Positions 1 to 6,699 of a DNA stretch of 17,918 nucleotides are shown here, one piece after another. Under the pieces are notes generated by a model, which did no database searches, had not been told where the DNA came from, and saw only the letters and a program-made list of their open reading frames with translations. Numbering within the stretch: the first letter of the stretch is position 1; each line of letters begins with the position of its first letter. A program made the position numbers and the translations under genes. Location of the stretch: NCBI GenBank assembly GCA_036390755.1, contig DASWBH010000034.1, positions 1 through 17,918 on the forward strand. The letters are read 5' to 3'. Source of the stretch: DASVHS01 sp036390755. GTDB lineage: Bacteria > Acidobacteriota > Thermoanaerobaculia > Gp7-AA8.

Positions 1-849
1 CCGGCCGCGTTCTACGTGCGCAGCGGCGAGAAACCGTTCGAGCAGCTGCACGGCAAAGAGTTGTCGTACAACAACCTGCTCGATCTCGACTCGGCGATCC
101 GGCTGGCGAATGCGTTTCAGCAGCCGGCGATCGCGGTGATCAAACACACCAATCCGTGCGGCGTCGCTCGCCGCGATTCCCTCGGCGACGCGCTGCGCGC
201 CGCGCTCGAGTCCGATCCCGTGTCCGCGTTCGGCGGGATCATCGGCGCGAACCGCGAGCTCGACGGCGAGTGCGCGAGGCAGATCGAGTCGATGTTCCTC
301 GAGGTCATCGTCGCGCCGTCGTTTTCGTCTGAGGCGTTATCGGTCCTGCAGAAAAAAAAGAACCTGCGCCTCGTCACGACGCGGGCCGCGCTCCCCGACC
401 GCGAGTTCCGCAGCGCCGCCGGCGGGATCCTCGCCCAGGCGCCCGATCGCATCTCCGGACGCGAGTCGTGGAAGGTCGCCACGGCACGGCAGCCGGCCGC
501 GGAGGAGATGGACGGCCTCGAGTTCGCGTGGATCGTGTGCGCGCACGTGAAGTCGAACGCGATCGTGCTCACGAACCGCGCGCAGTCGATCGGGATCGGC
601 GCCGGTCAGATGAGCCGCGTCGACGCCGCGAAAGTCGCGATCATGAAATCGATCCTGCCGGCGAGCGGCTCGTTCGCCGCGTCGGACGCGTTCTTCCCCT
701 TCCGCGACGGCCTGGACATCCTCGCCGATGCCGGAGTGCGCGCCGTGATCCAGCCCGGCGGCTCGGTGCGTGATGACGAGGTCATCGCCGCTGCGAACGA
801 GCGCGGCGTGACGATGATCATGACCGGCGAGCGGCACTTCAGGCACTGA
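1..849 (+). CDS. purH: Bifunctional AICAR formyltransferase / IMP cyclohydrolase, 3' part (5' end outside window)
   Basis: The reading frame is open from the first base, so the gene is cut by the window edge; about 282 C-terminal residues remain of a protein usually near 520. PurH catalyses the last two steps of de novo IMP synthesis. The retained part is the AICAR formyltransferase domain: the start (AAFYVRSGEKPFEQLHGKE, then LSYNNLLDLDSA) matches the domain entrance, and the Lys-His pair of the family's active site is visible in IKHTNPCG (codons about 139-162). The end, TGERHFRH, is the typical PurH C-terminus. The cyclohydrolase domain is not in view. The stop codon is one base before the ATG of the next gene, so the two are probably cotranscribed. 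Confidence 0.97.
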   Translation, partial: PAAFYVRSGEKPFEQLHGKELSYNNLLDLDSAIRLANAFQQPAIAVIKHTNPCGVARRDSLGDALRAALESDPVSAFGGIIGANRELDGECARQIESMFLEVIVAPSFSSEALSVLQKKKNLRLVTTRAALPDREFRSAAGGILAQAPDRISGRESWKVATARQPAAEEMDGLEFAWIVCAHVKSNAIVLTNRAQSIGIGAGQMSRVDAAKVAIMKSILPASGSFAASDAFFPFRDGLDILADAGVRAVIQPGGSVRDDEVIAAANERGVTMIMTGERHFRH

Positions 850-850
850 C

Positions 851-1387
851 ATGGCAGCCGCGTCCGACATCAAGTTGATCGTCTCCGATGTCGACGGCGT
901 CCTCACCGACGGCCGCATCATCTATGTGGGCGAGCAGCGCGAGATCAAGGAATTCAATGTGCGCGACGGGCTCGCTGTGAAGCTCGTGCAGCGCGCCGGC
1001 GTCGCGGTCGCGTTCGTGACGAGCAGGAAGTCGGCGGCGCTCGAGCGGCGCGCGCGCGAGCTCGGCGTCGTCGAGCTGCATCAGTCGGCGTCGAACAAAT
1101 TGGAAGCGACCGAGCGGCTCGCGCAGAAGCTCGGTGTGTCGTTCGACCAGATCCTCTACGTCGGCGACGATCTGCCGGACCTCGCTCCGATGTCGCGCGC
1201 CGCAATCTCCGCGGCGCCGGCCGACGCCGCGCCGGAAGTGCTCGGCGCAGCGACGTGGAAACTGACCGCCGGCGGCGGCCGCGGCGCGTTCCGCGAGCTC
1301 GTCGAGCGCCTTCTCCGCGAACGTGGAGAATGGGAGGCGCTCGTTCAGGAATTCGTCAGTGGCCGGCCCGAAGCTCAGAGCATTTAG
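851..1387 (+). CDS. kdsC: KdsC-like HAD phosphatase (3-deoxy-D-manno-octulosonate 8-phosphate phosphatase family)
   Basis: A 178-residue single-domain HAD hydrolase. Motif I is SDVDGVLTDG with the nucleophile Asp13 and acid/base Asp15; motif II is VTSRKS; the metal-binding motif is YVGDDLPDLAPM. The compact size without a cap domain and the DVDGVLTDG signature are those of the KdsC/YrbI group, which dephosphorylates KDO-8-phosphate for LPS inner core synthesis; related members act on acylneuraminate 9-phosphate, so the exact substrate is inferred. It starts one base after the purH stop, and its last 29 bases overlap the start of the acyltransferase gene, consistent with one operon. The neighbouring acyltransferase supports an envelope role. 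Confidence 0.88.
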   Translation: MAAASDIKLIVSDVDGVLTDGRIIYVGEQREIKEFNVRDGLAVKLVQRAGVAVAFVTSRKSAALERRARELGVVELHQSASNKLEATERLAQKLGVSFDQILYVGDDLPDLAPMSRAAISAAPADAAPEVLGAATWKLTAGGGRGAFRELVERLLRERGEWEALVQEFVSGRPEAQSI

Positions 1388-2279
1388 AGAACGCGCACTC
1401 CTCCGCGCACTTGCCGTGGTCAGCTTCCTTGGAAGACGGCTCCCGCTGCGCACCGGACAGCGGATCGGCCGCGCGCTCGGCTCGCTGGCATGGTTCGTGG
1501 CGCGACGCGACCGGCGCAAGGCGATCGCGAACATGACGATCGCGTTTCCCGACTGGGCCGACTCACAGCGGCTCCGCGTCGCCGGCGACATGTTCCGCCA
1601 CCTCGGCACCTCGCTCTTCGAAATCGTGTGGCTGCCGAATCTCGACGAGAAGAGGCGCGCCGCGACGACGGCGTTCGAGGGACTCGATCGCGTGCTCGAG
1701 TACGTCCGCAGCGGGCGCTCCGTCGTCGCCTTCACCGGTCACTGCGGCAACTGGGAATGGCTCGCCTACACGATCGGCATGGTCGCGCCGGTGACCGTCC
1801 TGCAGCGCGAGCGGACGGAATCGGGACTCAATCAGTTCATCACCGATCTCCGCGCGCACGCCGGCATCGAGACGATCGACCGCGGGTCGACCGCCGCGGG
1901 GCGCGAGCTCATTCGCGCGATGCGCAGGCCGGGATTCGTCGCTTTTCTCATCGACCAGAGCATCCGCGCGGAGAGCGCGAAAGTGCCGTTCTTCGGAGAA
2001 CCGGCCCTGACGCCGATCGGACCGGCAACGCTCGCGATCCGCACTGGCGCGGTGGCCGTCGCCGTCTTCATCGAGCGCCGCGCCGACGGCACGCATCGCG
2101 TTCATTTCGAGGAGCCGGTCGAGACGAAGCGGGACGACGATCCGATCGCGCTCACGACGAAAATGACGCGCGCGATCGAGGAGCAGATCCGGCGCGTCCC
2201 CGAGCAATGGGTGTGGATGCACGATCGCTGGCGCGACCGTCCGAAGTGGGACGTGGCACAATCAGATCCACTCCGATGA
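1359..2279 (+). CDS. LpxL/HtrB-like lipid A biosynthesis (lysophospholipid) acyltransferase
   Basis: Predicted 306 residues, the usual length for LpxL/LpxM/HtrB acyltransferases, which move an acyl chain onto lipid A precursors at the inner membrane. The catalytic HX4E motif is seen as HCGNWE (His128, Glu133 from the chosen start), followed by PFFGEPALTPIGPATLAIRT and the C-terminal WVWMHDRWRDRP typical of the family. A hydrophobic N-terminal stretch follows basic residues. I chose GTG at 1359 because CAGGAA lies 8 bases upstream and the family similarity begins there; a GTG at 1323 would add a polar stretch unlike the family. It overlaps the kdsC-like gene upstream and shares ATGA with the lipoprotein gene downstream. 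Whether the acceptor is lipid A or another lipid cannot be told from sequence. Confidence 0.88.
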   Translation: MAGPKLRAFRERALLRALAVVSFLGRRLPLRTGQRIGRALGSLAWFVARRDRRKAIANMTIAFPDWADSQRLRVAGDMFRHLGTSLFEIVWLPNLDEKRRAATTAFEGLDRVLEYVRSGRSVVAFTGHCGNWEWLAYTIGMVAPVTVLQRERTESGLNQFITDLRAHAGIETIDRGSTAAGRELIRAMRRPGFVAFLIDQSIRAESAKVPFFGEPALTPIGPATLAIRTGAVAVAVFIERRADGTHRVHFEEPVETKRDDDPIALTTKMTRAIEEQIRRVPEQWVWMHDRWRDRPKWDVAQSDPLR

Positions 2280-2773
2280 GAACGACAATTCTGCTCGCGA
2301 TTGCACTCGCCGCCGCATGCCAGCAGCGCCATGAAGTTACGACGCCGCAACCGACCACCACGCGCGACGCCCTGCACGCGCCGACCGCTCCCTGCCGCTG
2401 GATCAGCGAGGCCGAAGCGTCCGAGCTGCTCGGAGAACCGGTCGTATACCGCCAGGCCCGCACGCCCGGCACCTGCAACCTCGGACCGAACGGCCGGCCC
2501 GCCTCGGGCCAGTCGGCGATTTCCGTCGTCTTCACGATCGACGAGGACACCGGCTCTTATCGAGCGCTCGTCGAGCGCGATGACGCCTCCATCGTCGCCG
2601 GCGTCGGCGAGCGCGCCGTGTGGAACACGCGCGGCGGATCGCTCGTGGCGATCAAAGGCAAACGGCGGCTCCTCATGACGATCGCGGACTCGAAAGTGCC
2701 GTCGATGCTGACCGAGACCGATCTGCAGCGCAAAGCGGTGGCGCTGGCAGAGCGGATCGTGTCGAAGATGTAG
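2276..2773 (+). CDS. Small predicted lipoprotein, function unknown
   Basis: A 165-residue protein. The N-terminus, MRTTILLAIALAAACQQ, is a short hydrophobic signal ending at Cys15 in a lipobox-like LAAAC (Ala rather than the usual Leu/Val at -3), so lipid anchoring is likely but not certain. The mature part begins with a Thr/Pro/Gln-rich spacer and then a compact domain starting CRWISEAEASELLG with a second Cys (TCNL). This arrangement loosely resembles the DUF3558-type secreted domains of actinobacteria; I do not claim homology. Start codon ATG overlaps the acyltransferase stop as ATGA, which implies translational coupling. The stop codon is two bases before the dispersed repeat at 2776. Confidence 0.75.
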   Translation: MRTTILLAIALAAACQQRHEVTTPQPTTTRDALHAPTAPCRWISEAEASELLGEPVVYRQARTPGTCNLGPNGRPASGQSAISVVFTIDEDTGSYRALVERDDASIVAGVGERAVWNTRGGSLVAIKGKRRLLMTIADSKVPSMLTETDLQRKAVALAERIVSKM

Positions 2774-2775
2774 AT

Positions 2776-2860
2776 GTCATTCTGAGCCGCGAAGACGGCG
2801 AAGAATCTGGGCGGGGGCGCGGCATGACCTCACCTCCTGAAAAGATTCTTCAGGATGAAC
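2776..2860. repeat. Dispersed 33-bp repeat, copy A, with an imperfect inverted arm
   Basis: Bases 2776-2808 start GTCATTCTGA and end GAAGAATCT, with a small inner stem (GCCG / CGGC). They match 5107-5139 at 31 of 33 positions. An inverted arm at 2843-2860 (AGATTCTTC then AGGATGAAC) can pair with both ends of the left arm with a one-base bulge and one mismatch. The element sits between the convergent stops of the lipoprotein and proline dehydrogenase genes. The right arm also encodes the last residues of proline dehydrogenase, so its membership in the element may be coincidental. Confidence 0.7.
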
Positions 2861-3756
2861 ACTGCATTTGCGGGACGTTCGGCGAGACGCCGCATCAGAT
2901 ACGGGTACCACTCGGTGCCGAACGGAATGTAGACGCGCATGCGCCAGCCGTCGCGCACGAGCTGCTCCTGCAGGTCGCGCCGCACGCCGTAGAGCATCTG
3001 GAACTCGAACTTGTCCGCGCCGATGTTCTCCTTGCGCGCGAACGCGATCGTGGCGTCGATCATCTTCGGATCGTGCGTGGCGATGCCGTGGTACGTGCCG
3101 CTCTTCAGCAGGATCTCCATCAGCGTGACGAAATTCGCGTCGACTTCTTCCTTCTCCTGAAACGCGATCTCCGCCGGCTCCTTGTACGCGCCTTTGCAGA
3201 GTCGGACGCGGATCTTCTCCGCGCAGAGCGACTCGACGTCGGTCTGGCTGCGGCGAAGGTATGACTGAATGACCGCGCCGACGCGGCCGGCGTTGCCGGG
3301 CTTCCGGTGCAGTCCGCGCACGACTTCGAGCGTCTTTTCGGTGTACGGCGATCCTTCCATGTCGACGCGCACGAAACTTCCGCGTCTTGTCGCGTGAGCG
3401 ACGAGGTCGTTGACAATGCTGCGCGCCAGCGCCTCGTCGACGTCGAGGCCCATGTGCGTGAGCTTCATGCTGACGTTCGCATCGAGCCGGCGCTCGGCGA
3501 TGGCGTCGATCAGCTCGTGATACAGCTTCGCGCTCTCCCTCGCCTCTTCGGTGTTGGTCACGTTTTCGCCGAGGTTGTCGATGCTGACGCTCATGCCGCG
3601 GGAATTGGTTTGCGCTGTCGCCGCTAGCGCGTCGTTGACCGTCATCCCGGCGACGAAACGGAGCGAGACGCGCCGGCCCATGCTCGACTTTTCGGCGACG
3701 CTGCGGAGTGTCCTGCTTTCAGAGAGTGCGATGAAAAAAGCCCGGAACAGTCCCAA
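2830..3756 (-). CDS. Monofunctional proline dehydrogenase
   Basis: 308 residues, the length of the short proline dehydrogenases (PutB/FadM type, as in Bacillus). These are FAD enzymes that oxidise proline to pyrroline-5-carboxylate and feed electrons to the respiratory chain. Family signatures are present: RFVAGMTVNDAL near the start, SIDNLGE, VSMKLTHMGLD, RVRLCKGAYKEPAEIAF, GIATHD, FEFQMLYGVRR and, near the C-terminus, IPFGTEWYPYLMRRLAERP. The start is TTG at 3756, three bases after the comF-like stop; AGGCGG lies about 9 bases upstream and residue 2 onwards already aligns with the family, so an internal ATG start is less likely. No pyrroline-5-carboxylate dehydrogenase gene is in the window. 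The last ten residues overlap the inverted arm of the repeat at 2843-2860. Confidence 0.93.
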   Translation of the reverse strand: MGLFRAFFIALSESRTLRSVAEKSSMGRRVSLRFVAGMTVNDALAATAQTNSRGMSVSIDNLGENVTNTEEARESAKLYHELIDAIAERRLDANVSMKLTHMGLDVDEALARSIVNDLVAHATRRGSFVRVDMEGSPYTEKTLEVVRGLHRKPGNAGRVGAVIQSYLRRSQTDVESLCAEKIRVRLCKGAYKEPAEIAFQEKEEVDANFVTLMEILLKSGTYHGIATHDPKMIDATIAFARKENIGADKFEFQMLYGVRRDLQEQLVRDGWRMRVYIPFGTEWYPYLMRRLAERPANAVFILKNLFRR

Positions 3757-3759
3757 CGA

Positions 3760-4488
3760 TCAAACCGCCTTCGCTACCGAGATCGCGCAAACGCGCCGTG
3801 CTCCGGCATCGATCAACTCGCGCGCGCACGCGCGAAGGGTCTCGCCGGTTGTGCAGATATCGTCGACGATGAGAACGGACATGCCGCTGACTGCGGGCGA
3901 TGCCTTGAACGCGCGGCGGACGTTCGCGGCGCGCGCGGTCCGCGGGAGGAGCGACTGCTTCGTGCTGTCGCCGCTCCTGGTCAGCAGACGCGACTCGCAG
4001 CGGATCCGCGTGAGCCGCGACAGCGCGACGGCGAGGAGCCGGGCCTGGTTGTAGCCGCGCTTGCGCTCGTGGGCCCGGTGCATCGGCACCGGCACGACCG
4101 AATCGAACTCCGCGTCACCGCGATCGACGATCGCCTCATGCAGAAGCCGGGCGAATGCGGCGTCGAGGAAATCGTGCCGCTCGAACTTGAACGCGTGAAG
4201 AAGCCGTTCCAGCGCGCCGGAGTACTCGCCCCACGCGTCGCACCAGCCGACCGGCAGCGGGTCGGCGCTGCACTGGATGCAGATGCCTTCAGCCGGCAGA
4301 GGTAACGCGCAGGAACGGCATTTCGGCGAGGTGATGCGCGGAAGTGACCTCCAGCAGGAATCGCAGCACGACGCGACGCGATCGTGCCATGGAAGCTCGC
4401 GCTCACAGACTGTGCACCACGACGGCAGAACGATTCGAAGCGCCTCACGTCCAATGATGGACAGCGCGCCGCTGAGTGATGCACTCAC
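3760..4488 (-). CDS. comF: ComF/GntX-like phosphoribosyltransferase-fold protein
   Basis: 242 residues from GTG at 4488 (245 if ATG at 4497). An N-terminal cysteine cluster (CTVC, CCDSC, CRSC, CIQC; roughly residues 20-75) is the zinc-finger module of ComF. The C-terminal type I phosphoribosyltransferase domain shows DSVVPVPMHRAHERKRGYNQA and the PRPP loop VLIVDDICTTGETL. ComF is needed for DNA uptake in Bacillus competence; GntX relatives have less clear roles, and no other competence gene is in the window. I favour GTG 4488 because a TACAAT -10 box overlaps the ATG codon and lies 7 bases before GTG, the same spacing as other putative leaderless starts here. The stop codon is 3 bases from the proline dehydrogenase start, implying cotranscription. 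Confidence 0.88.
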   Translation of the reverse strand: MSASLSGALSIIGREALRIVLPSWCTVCERELPWHDRVASCCDSCWRSLPRITSPKCRSCALPLPAEGICIQCSADPLPVGWCDAWGEYSGALERLLHAFKFERHDFLDAAFARLLHEAIVDRGDAEFDSVVPVPMHRAHERKRGYNQARLLAVALSRLTRIRCESRLLTRSGDSTKQSLLPRTARAANVRRAFKASPAVSGMSVLIVDDICTTGETLRACARELIDAGARRVCAISVAKAV

Positions 4489-4495
4489 GCGCGAC

Positions 4496-4523
4496 ATTGT
4501 AACGGCGGAGGAGTTGTTCGCAA
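4496..4523 (-). promoter_or_regulatory. Putative promoter for comF-like gene
   Basis: On the minus strand TTGCGA (4523-4518), a 16-bp spacer, TACAAT (4501-4496), then 7 bases to GTG at 4488. Transcription would start about at the start codon. Prediction by eye only. Confidence 0.5.
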
Positions 4524-4542
4524 TGTACCCATCGCTTATAGT
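4514..4542 (+). promoter_or_regulatory. Putative promoter for beta-barrel gene, overlapping the divergent comF promoter
   Basis: TTGTTC (4514-4519), a 17-bp spacer, TATAGT (4537-4542), then 7 bases to ATG at 4550. No Shine-Dalgarno sequence fits between, so a leaderless transcript is likely. The -35 box overlaps that of the minus-strand promoter by two bases. Confidence 0.5.
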
Positions 4543-4549
4543 TCCGGCC

Positions 4550-5098
4550 ATGAGAAAGGCCGCATTGTTGCTCGCTTTTTCCCTGATCATCGCCGCGCCC
4601 ATGGCCGCTCAGACGACCGAGTTCGGCGTTCTGTTCGGCGGCAGCAAGCGCGTCATCAGGCATAACGAAGGAACCGATTTGCTGAACCCCGGCTTCAGCT
4701 TTTCCAACTCGGCAGTCGATGTTTACTACGCCGTGCAGGTGGACCCGGGAACGATGTTCAAGGTGGAGGCCGGACGAATCAAAGGACCGGTCGCATTCGT
4801 TCAGAACGGCGTCCGCACCGACGCGAACGGTGAGGTGCAGCATGCCGAAGGAATCATCGAGTACCGCTTCTCCGAGCCGTTCGGTGCGACGGGTCTCTTC
4901 GCCGGCGCCGGCATGTACCGGCACAGCGCACCGGGCTTCGGATCGACGACCGACTACGGATTCCCGATCGGCGTCGATGCCGACTTCCCGCTCACGCGCC
5001 GCTATGGTGTGATCGTGGCGGCGACGTATCACCTGACGAATGCCGATTTCCGGCCGCGCTACTTGACGCTGACGGCGGGACTGCGGCTGGCGTTCTAA
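4550..5098 (+). CDS. Small outer-membrane beta-barrel-like protein
   Basis: 182 residues with a clear signal peptide (MRKAALLLAFSLIIAAPMAAQ, cleavage expected after AMAAQ-like Ala residues near 19-20). The mature protein has alternating polar and hydrophobic stretches such as AVDVYYAVQV, FKVEAGRI, EGIIEYRF and GLFAGAGMYR, and ends with YLTLTAGLRLAF, a terminal Phe strand typical of outer membrane barrels. The size suggests an eight-strand barrel of the OmpW/OmpA-like sort, but I recognise no specific family. The ATG at 4550 is preceded by a -10-like TATAGT at 4537-4542. The stop is two bases before the GTG chosen for the DUF1028 gene, so the two probably share a transcript. Confidence 0.75.
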   Translation: MRKAALLLAFSLIIAAPMAAQTTEFGVLFGGSKRVIRHNEGTDLLNPGFSFSNSAVDVYYAVQVDPGTMFKVEAGRIKGPVAFVQNGVRTDANGEVQHAEGIIEYRFSEPFGATGLFAGAGMYRHSAPGFGSTTDYGFPIGVDADFPLTRRYGVIVAATYHLTNADFRPRYLTLTAGLRLAF

Positions 5099-5100
5099 CC

Positions 5101-6114
5101 GTGCCTGTCATTCTGAGGCGCGAAGACGGCGAAGAATCCCGGCGGCGGAAGCGCGCCACGGTCCTCGCGTTCGCAGTCGCGTGCGTGCTCTTCGCGACCA
5201 TCGCCCCGGCCCACGACGTCGCGACGTTCTCGATCGTCGCACGCGATCCGCAGACCGGCGAGATGGGCGTCGCCGTCGCTTCGAGATTCTTCAGCGTCGG
5301 CAGCGTCGTGCCGTATGCACGCGCCGGCGCAGGCGCCGTGGCGACGCAGGCGAACGCGAACACGACCTACGGGCCGCGCGGTCTCGAGCTCCTCGAGCGC
5401 GGAGCCAACGCGGAAGAGACGCTGAAGGTCCTGCTGCGCGGCGACGACGATCCGTCCGCGCGTCAGGTCGGCATCGTCGCGAACGATGGTTCTTCGGTCA
5501 CCTACACCGGACCGAAGTGCAACTCGTGGGCGGGCGGCCGGAGCGGTCCGAATTACGCGGTACAGGGAAACATTCTCGCGGGCGAGCAGGTCGTCGCCGC
5601 CTTGGAGAAGACCTTCTTCGAGACGAAGGGAACGCTCGCTCATCGCATGTACGAGGCCCTCCTCGCCGGCGATGCGGCGGGCGGCGATTCGCGCGGCCGG
5701 CAGTCGGCGGCGATGATCATCGTCAAACAGGGCGCCGGCTACAACGGCGGCAACGATCGCGCCATCGACATCCGCGTCGACGATCATCCCGATCCCTTCA
5801 AGGAGCTCGGCAGGCTGCTCAATTACGCAGAGATGAACTACGCCTGGAACGAGGGCTGGACCGCGTTCACGCACAAGCACTTTCCCGAAGCGTACACGGC
5901 ACAGCAGCGCGCGCTGGCGTTGGCGCCGGAGAACCCTGAGGTGCTGTACGACATGGCCGTGATCAGCCTCGCGGCCGGGCATCGCGATCAATCGATGCAG
6001 GCGCTGCAGAAAGCGCTGACGCTGAATCCGAAGCTGAAGAAGCAGGCGTCGGTCGATCACGACCTGGACGCGCTGCGAAATGATCCGGCGTTCCAGCGTC
6101 TGGTTGCGCCCTGA
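5101..6114 (+). CDS. Secreted DUF1028 Ntn-hydrolase-like protein with TPR-like C-terminus
   Basis: 337 residues. After a basic region and hydrophobic signal (RRRKRATVLAFAVACVLFA, ending near APAHD) comes a DUF1028 domain: TFSIVARDPQTGEMGVAVAS, GAVATQANANTTYGP, then GPNYAVQGNILAG. DUF1028 belongs to the Ntn-hydrolase fold; its substrate is generally unknown. The C-terminal ~90 residues (AEMNYAWNEGWTAFTHKHF, ALALAPENPEVLYDMAVISL, ALTLNPKLKK) look like two TPR units. The only sensible start that keeps the signal peptide is GTG at 5101; no good Shine-Dalgarno sequence precedes it. Residues 3-13 (VILRREDGEES) are encoded by a dispersed repeat, so the N-terminus may be a recent addition. Likely cotranscribed with the barrel gene two bases upstream. 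Confidence 0.85.
   Translation: MPVILRREDGEESRRRKRATVLAFAVACVLFATIAPAHDVATFSIVARDPQTGEMGVAVASRFFSVGSVVPYARAGAGAVATQANANTTYGPRGLELLERGANAEETLKVLLRGDDDPSARQVGIVANDGSSVTYTGPKCNSWAGGRSGPNYAVQGNILAGEQVVAALEKTFFETKGTLAHRMYEALLAGDAAGGDSRGRQSAAMIIVKQGAGYNGGNDRAIDIRVDDHPDPFKELGRLLNYAEMNYAWNEGWTAFTHKHFPEAYTAQQRALALAPENPEVLYDMAVISLAAGHRDQSMQALQKALTLNPKLKKQASVDHDLDALRNDPAFQRLVAP
5107..5139. repeat. Dispersed 33-bp repeat, copy B, inside a coding sequence
   Basis: Starts GTCATTCTGA and ends GAAGAATCC; differs from copy A (2776-2808) only at two positions. It is read in frame as the first residues of the DUF1028 protein, just before the basic part of the signal peptide. No inverted arm comparable with that of copy A directly follows. 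Confidence 0.75.
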
Positions 6115-6130
6115 CGGTACGGGGCTTGCT

Positions 6131-6154
6131 CCTCCTTTGTCTGTAAAAAGGAGG
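6131..6154 (+). promoter_or_regulatory. Hairpin sequestering the Shine-Dalgarno of the CBS gene
   Basis: CCTCCTTT (6131-6138) is the exact reverse complement of AAAGGAGG (6147-6154), which is the ribosome binding site 6 bases before ATG 6161. The loop is 8 bases. In mRNA the 8-bp stem would hide the whole Shine-Dalgarno sequence. Confidence 0.5.
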
Positions 6155-6160
6155 CCTTCA

Positions 6161-6649
6161 ATGGCTGAAGAACGGAATCAGTCCCGGGGCAGCAATGCGT
6201 CGCAGCACATCCGCGACGTCATGACGCCGAATCCGCAAACCGTGACGGAGAAGGACACCATCGTCCAGGCCGCGCGCATCATGCGCGATCAGGACACCGG
6301 GGTCGTTCCGGTGGTCGACGACAGCCGCAAGATCATCGGCCTGATCACCGACCGCGACATCGTGGTCCGCGCAATCGCCGATGGCAAGGACATCAGTAAG
6401 GTCCGCGTCAACGAGCTCATGACGAAGCAGGTGCGAACGGTCAACGAAGAAGCATCCGTCCGCGAAGTTCTCGAAGTGATGAGCGGCGCGCAAATTCGCC
6501 GCGTACCCGTTGTCAATCGCAACAACGAGCTCATCGGCATCGTCTCGATGAAAGACATCGCCACCGATACGAAAGAGGACAGCAAAGTGGGGCAGGCCAA
6601 AGTGGGGCAGGCCGTGGAACAGATTTCCCGCGGGCCGGCCAACAACTAG
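6161..6649 (+). CDS. Two-CBS-domain protein
   Basis: 162 residues consisting almost only of a CBS pair. CBS1 (about residues 17-80) begins IRDVMTPNPQTVTEKDTIV and contains VVPVVDDSRKIIGLITDRDIV; CBS2 (about 85-140) begins VNELMTKQVRTVNEEASV and contains RRVPVVNRNNELIGIVSMKDI. Such stand-alone CBS pairs bind adenine nucleotides or related ligands and act as energy or stress sensors; no partner domain is fused here. The ATG at 6161 is set by an optimal AAAGGAGG six bases upstream. That site lies in a predicted hairpin, so translation may be controlled. A perfect 15-bp tandem duplication near the 3' end gives KVGQA twice. The stop codon touches a heptamer repeat array, and a strong terminator follows. 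Confidence 0.9.
   Translation: MAEERNQSRGSNASQHIRDVMTPNPQTVTEKDTIVQAARIMRDQDTGVVPVVDDSRKIIGLITDRDIVVRAIADGKDISKVRVNELMTKQVRTVNEEASVREVLEVMSGAQIRRVPVVNRNNELIGIVSMKDIATDTKEDSKVGQAKVGQAVEQISRGPANN
6584..6613. repeat. Perfect 15-bp tandem duplication in the CBS gene
   Basis: AAAGTGGGGCAGGCC occurs twice in a row (6584-6598 and 6599-6613), in frame, encoding KVGQA twice in the C-terminal tail outside the CBS domains. Confidence 0.9.
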
Positions 6650-6668
6650 ATCGCAGATCGGAGATCGG
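6648..6668. repeat. Heptamer array 1 (AGATCGG type)
   Basis: One AGATCGC and two AGATCGG units in tandem, followed by AG. On the other strand, in shifted phase, the unit is CCGATCT. The first unit overlaps the stop codon of the CBS gene and the array lies just before the terminator hairpin. Confidence 0.75.
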
Positions 6669-6673
6669 AGCAG

Positions 6674-6699
6674 AGAGCCGGGGCAACCCGGCTCTTTTT
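6674..6699 (+). terminator. Rho-independent terminator after the CBS gene
   Basis: Perfect 9-bp stem AGAGCCGGG / CCCGGCTCT (6674-6682 and 6687-6695) with a GCAA tetraloop, followed by TTTT (6696-6699). It should end the plus-strand transcript carrying the barrel, DUF1028 and CBS genes. Confidence 0.9.

Noticed and set aside
1490..2275. Upstream extension of the lipoprotein reading frame inside the acyltransferase gene
   Set aside because: Arg-rich out-of-frame reading of the acyltransferase; the lipoprotein signal peptide clearly begins at ATG 2276.
4497..4602. Longer comF start giving 35 extra residues
   Set aside because: The extension reaches across the divergent promoter into the barrel gene and shows no similarity to ComF; starts at 4497 or 4488 fit the family length.
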